Positions 1 through 5,910 of a DNA stretch of 5,910 nt are shown piece after piece. Position numbers and translations under genes: made by a program. The DNA lies in NCBI GenBank assembly GCA_001803705.1, contig MHDY01000008.1, positions 1-5,910 on the forward strand, read 5' to 3'. The notes beneath the pieces are model-generated. The model worked only from the letters and a program-made list of their open reading frames with translations. It had not been told where the DNA came from and did no database searches. The stretch is from Nitrospirae bacterium GWC2_56_14. Lineage in GTDB: Bacteria > Nitrospirota > UBA9217. Every line of letters starts with the position of its first letter. The first letter of the stretch is position 1.

Positions 1-7
1 GGTCGAC

Positions 8-721
8 ATGAACGACGAAGGGCAGCTCTCCTTCATCAGGGATGTGCTCCCGCTGTACCGGCACGAATACGAGCAATTCCCCCTGAAGTCCCGCGGCAAC
101 AGGTTTGAATTCAGCTACGACAACACCCAGTTCGTTGGCCTCGACCCGGTCGTCCTCCACAGCTTCGTCAGGCATTTCCGCCCTGCCAGGATCATCGAAG
201 TGGGGAGCGGCTACTCGACGCTGGTAACTGCCCAGGCCTTGCGCCTGAACGGCGGCGGAGACCTGACCTGCATTGAGCCCTTTCCCCGTGATTTCATCCG
301 GGAAGGAGTTCCCGGGGTCTCCCGGCTGCACCAGTGCAGCGTACAGGAAATCGACCTGGAGCTCTTCCAGCAGCTGGGTGAAAACGACATCCTGTTCATC
401 GACTCCACCCACGTGGCGAAAATCGGCAGCGACGTGCTCTACCTCTTCTTCGAGGTCCTGCCCCGGCTCAGGCCGGGAGTCATCGTCCACATCCACGACA
501 TTTTCTTCCCCGGCGAATACCCGGAGAAGTGGATACGGGAAAACAATTTCTTCTGGAACGAGCAGTACCTGCTCCAGGCGTTTCTCATCGGCAATTCCCA
601 GTTTCGCGTCGAATACTGCGTGGGGTACATGGGAAAGCGGCACCTCCCCGAACTGCAAAAGCTCTTCCCGAACTACAGCTGCGGCATGGGCGGAGGCAGT
701 TTCTGGATGAGACGGATATAA
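8..721 (+). CDS. Class I SAM-dependent methyltransferase of a glycan locus (possibly 5'-truncated)
   Basis: A 237-residue soluble protein that probably transfers a methyl group from S-adenosylmethionine to a small molecule or sugar. Seen: the SAM-binding motif I IIEVGSGYST (residues 62-71), an acidic strand-end CIEPFP near residue 90 that would contact the SAM ribose, the strand DILFIDSTH (127-135), and HIHDIFFPGEYP from residue 161. This set, particularly the FIDSTH and HIHD segments, fits the Methyltransf_24-like group commonly found among polysaccharide and O-antigen genes. No signal peptide or membrane segment is seen. The ATG at 8 is the first in frame, but only seven bases precede it, the frame stays open to the window edge and no ribosome binding site can be judged, so the real start may be further left. 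The stop is followed after 19 bases by the large glycosyltransferase gene, which suggests co-transcription. The methyl acceptor is unknown; O-methylation of a glycan residue is an inference from context. Confidence 0.85.
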   Translation: MNDEGQLSFIRDVLPLYRHEYEQFPLKSRGNRFEFSYDNTQFVGLDPVVLHSFVRHFRPARIIEVGSGYSTLVTAQALRLNGGGDLTCIEPFPRDFIREGVPGVSRLHQCSVQEIDLELFQQLGENDILFIDSTHVAKIGSDVLYLFFEVLPRLRPGVIVHIHDIFFPGEYPEKWIRENNFFWNEQYLLQAFLIGNSQFRVEYCVGYMGKRHLPELQKLFPNYSCGMGGGSFWMRRI

Positions 722-740
722 CGATCTCAGCGAGGATGGA
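722..740 (+). promoter_or_regulatory. Short intergenic spacer with ribosome binding site for the large fusion gene
   Basis: The 19-base spacer carries GAGGA at 732-736, four bases before the ATG at 741. This is a recognisable but closely spaced Shine-Dalgarno sequence. A second in-frame ATG at 753 (protein starting MDNFQL) has AAGGGA at 746-751, which is too close to serve it well, so 741 is preferred. There is no room for a terminator or separate promoter, so the two genes are probably on one transcript. Confidence 0.5.
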
Positions 741-3700
741 ATGACAAGGGAAATGGACAATTTTCAACTCTCCGGCAACCTCCTTCCCGTATCGTCGGAA
801 CAGCTAGCGGCGCTCCGGGAATCGGCGGATTATCTCGATGAACTGAAAAGCCTCTATTGGGGAAAACGCTGTTTCATCATCGGAACAGAGGGAGATCTGG
901 AAAAAATCGACTGGTCGCTTCTGTCCGGGGAATTCGCCATCTGCGTGAGCGGCAGTTCGCCCTCGAGGCTTGCCCCACGATTCCGCATCTGCTGGAATGA
1001 TTCGAAAGGAGAAGCCTTTCCCGCGAACAGTGCTACTCTCGTCATCCCTTTCACCGCCCCGACACCTTTGCCAGGAGCCTCCCGAAATCTTCTCCTACGG
1101 ACGGTCGAGCGCCCTTCCTTCCTTTTCACGAAGAACCTTGCCGAAGGAATCGACGCCCGGCAGCCTGACCAGTTCGTCGCGTTGCAGCTGGCTTACGCCC
1201 TGGGGTTCATCCAGGTATTCATGCTTGGCTTCGATGCCCCCACGGCTCCTGCTGAATCTTGTCCGGAAATGGACGCCGACCGTCTGCTCGACGGGTACCG
1301 GAAGGCAAAGCACGCTTTCGAGAACAACGGGCGCGTCGTCATCGACATCACCCCCGGCGGGACACTCACCATCTTTCCAAAATCCAAATTTTCGGCCATC
1401 TTCGAGGTGGACCGGCAGATCGCGCACAGGTGCGAAGGGCAATCATGCCCGGCGCCCCCGGCGAAGGAGCGGCGGTACGACTATCTGGTCTCGGCCATCG
1501 TCTCCACCTACAACGCGGAAAACTACATTGGAGAATGCCTTCTGGACCTGGAAACCCAGACGATCGCCCGCCAGTTGGAGATCGTCGTTGTCATCAGCGG
1601 GTCCCGCCAGAACGAAGAGTCCATTGTACGGGAGTTCGCCAGACAGTACGACAACATCGTAGTCATCAAGACCGAAGAGCGGGAGAGCGTCTACCAGGCC
1701 TGGAACAGGGGGATCAGCGCCGCGCGGGGCAAGTACATCACCAATGCGAACACGGACGATCGCCACGCACCGCAGGCTTTCGAGAGAATGACGAAGGTGC
1801 TGGAAGCAGAGCCTTCCATCGCTCTCGTCTACACGGACCAGAAATATTACCGGGAGGTGCCCGGCAACGGGCGGCCCGGTAGGGAGTTCATGTTCGACCG
1901 GGACCGGGGCCCCTTCAGCCGGAACCGGCTGCTGGACGAATGTTTCGTGGGCTCCCAGCCCATGTGGCGGACGGACCTCCATGACGAATTCGGCTACTTC
2001 GACGAAGCGTTCTTCACCGCCGGTGACTACGAATTCTGGCTGCGCGTCGCCCAGAAGCACACGTTCCACCACCTGCAGGAACTGCTGGGGGAGCGGCTTA
2101 TCCGCGGCGACAGCCTCGAATACACGGGCAACTCCTACCTCTCGTTCATCGAGACGGCAGCCATCCAGAAATCGTACCTGTATGCGATCCTGCACAACCT
2201 TTCCGTGGATGCGGGTGGTCTAAGCGGCCATCCCGTCTTCTCCTGCTGGTGCGAGTTGAATCTGATCGCGCACAACACGGCCGCCACCCTCGGCAGAAGT
2301 CTGCCCCCCGACCGCAAGCCCCGTATCCTCGCCGATACGCGGTCGAAAAAGCAGGTCCCGCGGCTGTCGGTAGTCATCACCACCTACAACCGCAAGGAAG
2401 ACCTGCTGTTCAACCTGCGGGAACTCGGCTCCCAGACGTGCCGGGACTTCGAGGTCATCGTCGTCAACAACGGGATACCCATATCCGAACTGGCGAACAG
2501 ATCCATTTCCTTGTCGTACCCTCTGTGCTACATGGAAAACCCCTGCAATTTCGGTCCCTCCCACGCCCGCAACCTGGGCGCCAGCGTCGCCCGGGGGGAA
2601 ATCGTCGCCATTCTGGACGACGACGCCGTAGCAGACCGGGCCTGGGCCGCGAACATCATCAGGCATTTCGGGGAGAATGATATCGCCGGACTCAGGGGCA
2701 AGGTCCGCCCCAAGAAAGATGGCGGCACCGTCCACATTCCTCCCAACTACGACCTTGGGGACGAGGTGTTCTACAACACCGCAGGCCTGGAGATGAACAC
2801 CGCCTTCCGGCGCGACATCTTCCGCAAGATCGGCGGTTACGATAACCTGCTCTTCGGCTTCGAGGGAGCCGACCTTTCCTATCGGATCTATGCGGCATGC
2901 GGGCAGCAGGTGGAATGCATCAAGTACTTCCCCGACGTCCTCATCTACCACGATTTTCCTGAAAATCCCGACCGGCTCGTGGAAACCCAGATGAGGCTCA
3001 AAGGGATGAAGAAGGCGGTCTGCAAGAAATCACCGGACATCCAGAAATACATCTCGTTCATGTGGGGAGTTATGCCAGCCAATCGAATTGAAGACGAATA
3101 TACTGCTCTCACCGACAATGCCATCTACTGCCTCAACGGCAGCCCGCGTGAGGCGGCTCGATTCGCCCTTTGTGCGGTGGAGCTCAAGGATGACGAGCCG
3201 CTGGGACATTTCCTGCTGGGAATGGCTCAGCTCAATGCCGGAGAAGAACCCTCCATCGCCTGTTCCTCCCTTGAAAGGGTGCTCGAACTGGTGGACGACC
3301 TCCTGCAGATGGACGGCATCACGGGTGAGATGCGGGAAAACTACGCGATGCTTGGAACCACATCGTGCAAAAGGATGGCGGCTCTTGCAGAAAGAGCTGG
3401 TGATGGAACTCGCGCCGCGGCCTTTCAGCAGAAAGCGGCGACGTACGAAAATCCGCAGACGAAAGCGCAGAGGGCTACCGAACGGCGGGAACGCTCGCTC
3501 AGCCGGTCACGGGAAGCGATGGTACAGTTCAGGGACCGGCACAAGGGACAACGGTGCGTCATCATCGGCAACGGCCCGAGCCTCAACAAGATGGACCTGT
3601 CGTTTTTGGAAAACGAGATCTGCTTCGGCATGAATCGCATCTACCTGCTGTTCGACAGATGGAAATTCAGGCCCACCTACTACGTCACCGTCAATCCTCT

Positions 3701-4655
3701 GGTAATCGAACAGAACGTGCACGACATCCTTTCCCTCCCCATGCCCAAGTTCGTAAGTCACAAGGGAATACGATTCTTCGAGGAACCGAACGACATCATG
3801 TTTCTGGGCGAACGGAAGGAGTGGGTATTCTCCCCCGATCCCCTTTCCGGCCTTCACGAAGGCTGGACCGTCACCTACGTCGCCATGCAGCTCGCCTACT
3901 ACATGGGGTTCAGCGAAGTCGTTCTCATCGGTGTGGACCACCATTTCGCAACGCAGGGTGACCCGAACAAGGAAGTCACCTCCGAAGGAAGCGATCCCAA
4001 CCACTTCCATCCCGACTACTTCGGCAAAGGTGTGCGTTGGCATCTTCCCGACCTGGAACGCTCGGAAGGCTCGTACCTGAAGGCGAAACAGGCCTTCGAG
4101 GCGGAGGGGCGCCGCATCCTCGACGCAACGGTTGACGGGAAATTGACAATTTTCCCCAAGGTGGATTACCGGCATCATTTCGCCCGCCCCATGAGCGCTC
4201 CGGAGGCACCGGAAGAATGGCGCGCAGCATCGCGGAAGGTCCTCGAACATGCGCAGGAGCTGGTCGATGACGGCCAGGTGGACGCCGCCCTCGACCTGGT
4301 GCAGAGAGGGTGCCGGGAATGGCCGGCGGACGGGCCGCTCCACTTCGCCCAGGGAATGCTGCTGGAGCACCGGGGGGAGAGGACGGCCTCGGTCCCCCTC
4401 TTCGAGGCAGCCGCGAAGCTGGCGCCGGACAATGCCAAACACGCGCGAAAACTGGCCATCTGCTACCATGAGACCTGCGGCAGGAGCGTCGATGCGCTGG
4501 CACTGCTGAACCGGCTCCTGGAAAAGGACGTACGGGACAGGGAGACGTACCAGGCAATCGGACAGATCATGTTCTCCCTCGGCCAGACCGAAGATGCCCG
4601 GTATTTCCACGAAATTGCCGCACGTCTCACCGAAAGGGCATGCGTGAACGCCTGA
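741..4655 (+). CDS. Giant multidomain glycosyltransferase: DUF115-like / GT2 / GT2 / TPR / MptE-like DUF115 / TPR
   Basis: A 1304-residue cytoplasmic-looking fusion protein. Domains seen, with approximate residues: (1) 28-225, a shortened MptE-like/DUF115 domain with CFIIGTEGDLEKIDW (from 44), VALQLAYALGF, LGFDAP (162-167) and LTIFPK; (2) 246-520, a GT2 GT-A domain with SAIVSTYN (251-258), NTDDR (337-341, the metal/nucleotide DxD-type site) and GDYEFWLR (428-435, catalytic-base region); (3) 540-740, a second GT2 domain with SVVITTYN (543-550), LDDDA (DDD at 626-628) and FEGADLSYR (E708, D711); (4) 781-925, a helical TPR-like linker ending in a basic stretch; (5) 925-1148, a fuller MptE-like/DUF115 domain with CVIIGNGPSL (GNGPSL 943-948), VALIG-like strand ending VDHHF (1065-1069) and LTIFPK; (6) 1158-1300, about four TPR-like helical pairs. 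DUF115 is known from Maf flagellin-glycosylation proteins and GNGPSL also recalls GT42 sialyltransferases. A role in assembling or attaching a surface or flagellar glycan is inferred. No signal peptide or transmembrane helix is seen. Exact sugars and acceptor are unknown. Confidence 0.92.
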   Translation: MTREMDNFQLSGNLLPVSSEQLAALRESADYLDELKSLYWGKRCFIIGTEGDLEKIDWSLLSGEFAICVSGSSPSRLAPRFRICWNDSKGEAFPANSATLVIPFTAPTPLPGASRNLLLRTVERPSFLFTKNLAEGIDARQPDQFVALQLAYALGFIQVFMLGFDAPTAPAESCPEMDADRLLDGYRKAKHAFENNGRVVIDITPGGTLTIFPKSKFSAIFEVDRQIAHRCEGQSCPAPPAKERRYDYLVSAIVSTYNAENYIGECLLDLETQTIARQLEIVVVISGSRQNEESIVREFARQYDNIVVIKTEERESVYQAWNRGISAARGKYITNANTDDRHAPQAFERMTKVLEAEPSIALVYTDQKYYREVPGNGRPGREFMFDRDRGPFSRNRLLDECFVGSQPMWRTDLHDEFGYFDEAFFTAGDYEFWLRVAQKHTFHHLQELLGERLIRGDSLEYTGNSYLSFIETAAIQKSYLYAILHNLSVDAGGLSGHPVFSCWCELNLIAHNTAATLGRSLPPDRKPRILADTRSKKQVPRLSVVITTYNRKEDLLFNLRELGSQTCRDFEVIVVNNGIPISELANRSISLSYPLCYMENPCNFGPSHARNLGASVARGEIVAILDDDAVADRAWAANIIRHFGENDIAGLRGKVRPKKDGGTVHIPPNYDLGDEVFYNTAGLEMNTAFRRDIFRKIGGYDNLLFGFEGADLSYRIYAACGQQVECIKYFPDVLIYHDFPENPDRLVETQMRLKGMKKAVCKKSPDIQKYISFMWGVMPANRIEDEYTALTDNAIYCLNGSPREAARFALCAVELKDDEPLGHFLLGMAQLNAGEEPSIACSSLERVLELVDDLLQMDGITGEMRENYAMLGTTSCKRMAALAERAGDGTRAAAFQQKAATYENPQTKAQRATERRERSLSRSREAMVQFRDRHKGQRCVIIGNGPSLNKMDLSFLENEICFGMNRIYLLFDRWKFRPTYYVTVNPLVIEQNVHDILSLPMPKFVSHKGIRFFEEPNDIMFLGERKEWVFSPDPLSGLHEGWTVTYVAMQLAYYMGFSEVVLIGVDHHFATQGDPNKEVTSEGSDPNHFHPDYFGKGVRWHLPDLERSEGSYLKAKQAFEAEGRRILDATVDGKLTIFPKVDYRHHFARPMSAPEAPEEWRAASRKVLEHAQELVDDGQVDAALDLVQRGCREWPADGPLHFAQGMLLEHRGERTASVPLFEAAAKLAPDNAKHARKLAICYHETCGRSVDALALLNRLLEKDVRDRETYQAIGQIMFSLGQTEDARYFHEIAARLTERACVNA

Positions 4656-4663
4656 ACCCATGA
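4640..4663 (+). promoter_or_regulatory. Tight gene junction without a good Shine-Dalgarno, probable translational coupling
   Basis: The fusion gene stops with TGA at 4653-4655 and the next gene begins with ATG at 4660, four bases later. The closest purine-rich Shine-Dalgarno-like run is GAAAGGG at 4632-4638, over 20 bases upstream of the start and too far to act normally. The downstream frame is closed by a stop at 4645-4647 and has no other usable start before 4660. Re-initiation by ribosomes finishing the upstream gene is the simplest reading, which would tie the output of the two proteins together. This is an inference from spacing only. Confidence 0.4.
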
Positions 4664-5910
4664 TCGACCTTGACCGTACCATACAAAACTACCTCGAAAT
4701 CGTGAACCGGGAACCGGAGAACGTGGAGGCCCTGCGCGCCCTGTCGGAGATATGCATCGGCCACGGGAGGAATACGGAAGCCATGAGCTTCCTTCGGATG
4801 CTGCTTTTCCGGCGTCCTAACGACCTCGATGGGCGATTTTCCCTGGATCGTCTCCTCGCCCGGCACGATCCGCAGTACATAACATCTCTTCCTTCCGGCA
4901 ACGACACCGGCGTCCTGGTCTCCGCCATCGTCTCCACCTGGAACTCATCCCGTTTCCTTGCCGGATGCCTGGAGGACCTGGAGCGGCAGACCATCGCGAA
5001 CCGGCTTGAAATCCTGGTGATCGACAGCGCGTCCGAGCAGCACGAAGGTGAAATCGTTGCTGATTTTCAGAAACGATACGACAATATCCGCTACGAAAGG
5101 ACACAGGACCGCGAAACCGTATATGGTGCCTGGAACCGTGCCATTGCCATGGCCCGGGGACGCTACATCACCAACGCCAATACCGACGACCGTCACTGCA
5201 CGGACGCACTGGAACGGATGGCGGCCATCCTGGAGCAGAATCCGGATGTCGCCCTTGTGTATGCCGATCAGATAACAACGACCACGGAAAATCAGACGTT
5301 TGCAGATCATACTGCCACAGGCTACTTATCCTGGCCTGACTGGGACCGGAAGAAACTGCTCTACGAGGGGTGCAGCATTGGACCGCAGCCCATGTGGCGG
5401 CGGTCGCTGCATGATCTGTTCGGATTCTTCGACGGAGGTCTGGTCTCATCAGGAGACTACGAGTTCTGGCTGCGCATTTCCCAGCTTGCCACCTTCTACC
5501 ACATTCCGCTGCCTCTGGGGCTGTATCTGGACTCGCCGTCCAGCATAGAGCATCGGAACAGAGTCAAGCGCCAGGAAGAAGATTCCGTCACTTCTGCTGC
5601 CTACCGCAATGCAGCCGAGGCGGGGGAAATTCTGTACTTTGTCCCATTTACAAGTCTCCGTCACATAAACGACTCTGACCCGGACGTGCCTTCAATCCTG
5701 GAGGCGCTGCAGCAGTTGGAAACATTGATGCCGGAAAATTCTCAGGTGCAGCGTGAATATCAGGCATTACGGGATGCTTTTATTGCGGCGGTCCCGACGC
5801 CCGTCGCTATCGAAGAATTCATTGCATCGGCCTCCCGTTTGCTGCTGGCAGGACAATCATGGCGGGGCACTCCTGCACCGCAGCTTCCCGGGATTGATCC
5901 TCACTCCGCA
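4660..5910 (+). CDS. TPR-GT2 glycosyltransferase, 3' end beyond the window
   Basis: An open frame of 417 codons without a stop up to the last base, so the protein is C-terminally incomplete here. Residues 9-70 form a TPR-like helical segment (NYLEIVNREPENVEALRAL and a following repeat). Residues 85-293 form a GT2 GT-A glycosyltransferase domain: SAIVSTWN (88-95), VIDSAS with D122 where the nucleotide base is normally contacted, NTDDR (174-178) as the DxD-type site, PQPMWRR (242-248) and GDYEFWLR (265-272) around the likely catalytic base D266. The domain is a paralogue of the first GT2 domain of the upstream fusion protein, with a constant offset of 163 residues and no net gap. Residues after about 300 are helical and unassigned; another domain may follow outside the window, as in the neighbour. 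The ATG at 4660 is chosen because the frame is closed just upstream. Donor and acceptor sugars are unknown; a role in the same glycan pathway is inferred from adjacency. Confidence 0.9.
   Translation, partial: MIDLDRTIQNYLEIVNREPENVEALRALSEICIGHGRNTEAMSFLRMLLFRRPNDLDGRFSLDRLLARHDPQYITSLPSGNDTGVLVSAIVSTWNSSRFLAGCLEDLERQTIANRLEILVIDSASEQHEGEIVADFQKRYDNIRYERTQDRETVYGAWNRAIAMARGRYITNANTDDRHCTDALERMAAILEQNPDVALVYADQITTTTENQTFADHTATGYLSWPDWDRKKLLYEGCSIGPQPMWRRSLHDLFGFFDGGLVSSGDYEFWLRISQLATFYHIPLPLGLYLDSPSSIEHRNRVKRQEEDSVTSAAYRNAAEAGEILYFVPFTSLRHINDSDPDVPSILEALQQLETLMPENSQVQREYQALRDAFIAAVPTPVAIEEFIASASRLLLAGQSWRGTPAPQLPGIDPHSA

Noticed and set aside
970..1662. A 230-codon plus-strand frame overlapping the start of the fusion gene
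   Set aside because: Its product is rich in Ser, Arg, Pro and Thr with no recognisable domain, whereas the overlapping frame encodes conserved DUF115 and GT2 motifs.
1443..2951. Two long minus-strand open frames (1443-2195 and 2220-2951)
   Set aside because: They mirror the GT2 domains of the plus-strand gene. Their translations are rich in Val, Gly, Asp and Glu with no motif, typical of antisense shadows.
4640..4663. An ATG at 4640 after the purine-rich GAAAGGG as an alternative start for the third gene
   Set aside because: It is in a different frame and reaches a stop at 4661-4663 after seven codons, so it cannot start the third protein, though a tiny leader peptide cannot be wholly excluded.
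3507..4682. A 391-codon open frame on the minus strand, opposite the C-terminal DUF115 and TPR region
   Set aside because: It lies wholly antisense to a well-supported coding region with recognisable motifs. Its predicted protein shows no familiar domain, and long antisense frames are expected in GC-rich genes with strong third-position bias.
4660..4860. A transcription terminator or promoter between the second and third genes
   Set aside because: Only four bases separate the genes, and I see no GC-rich hairpin followed by a T run, nor a convincing -35/-10 pair.
1..5910. CRISPR arrays, tRNA genes, insertion sequences and attachment sites
   Set aside because: No regularly spaced direct repeats, no tRNA-like fold, no transposase motifs and no terminal inverted repeats were found. 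The repeated DNA patches present are explained by the duplicated GT2 module.

Overview
The window is almost completely coding (positions 8 to 5910, with only 19 and 4 bases between genes) and holds three same-strand genes that look like part of one operon for a surface or flagellar glycan. GC content is high (about 60% by eye) with strong G/C preference at third codon positions. No tRNA, rRNA, CRISPR array, insertion sequence, promoter or terminator is visible. The style (long multi-domain proteins mixing GT2 glycosyltransferases, MptE-like/DUF115 domains and TPRs) is what I associate with Gram-negative anaerobes of the Desulfobacterota, such as Geobacter-like or Desulfovibrio-like bacteria. 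That assignment is an inference with low certainty.

Layout. Positions 8-721 encode a class I SAM-dependent methyltransferase whose true start may lie left of the window. Positions 741-4655 encode a 1304-residue fusion protein with, in order, a shortened MptE-like/DUF115 domain, a GT2 domain, a second and different GT2 domain, a helical TPR-like linker, a complete-looking MptE-like/DUF115 domain and a C-terminal TPR array. Positions 4660-5910 encode a third protein that runs off the right edge: an N-terminal TPR followed by a GT2 domain that is a clear paralogue of the first GT2 domain of the fusion protein.

How they may work together. All three products lack signal peptides and membrane segments, so they probably act in the cytoplasm on a nucleotide-sugar-built glycan. 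The GT2 domains would add sugars and the methyltransferase could methylate or cap a sugar. The DUF115 domains resemble those of motility-associated (Maf-type) flagellin glycosylation proteins and, in their GNGPSL motif, GT42-type sialyltransferases, so transfer of a nonulosonic acid-like sugar is possible. TPR segments on both large proteins suggest docking to each other or to a protein acceptor. The acceptor and sugars cannot be read from the sequence.

The main points of interest are the DUF115-GT2-GT2-TPR-DUF115-TPR architecture, the apparent decay of the first DUF115 copy, replacement of expected acidic residues in two of the GT2 domains, and the duplication of one GT2 module between adjacent genes.
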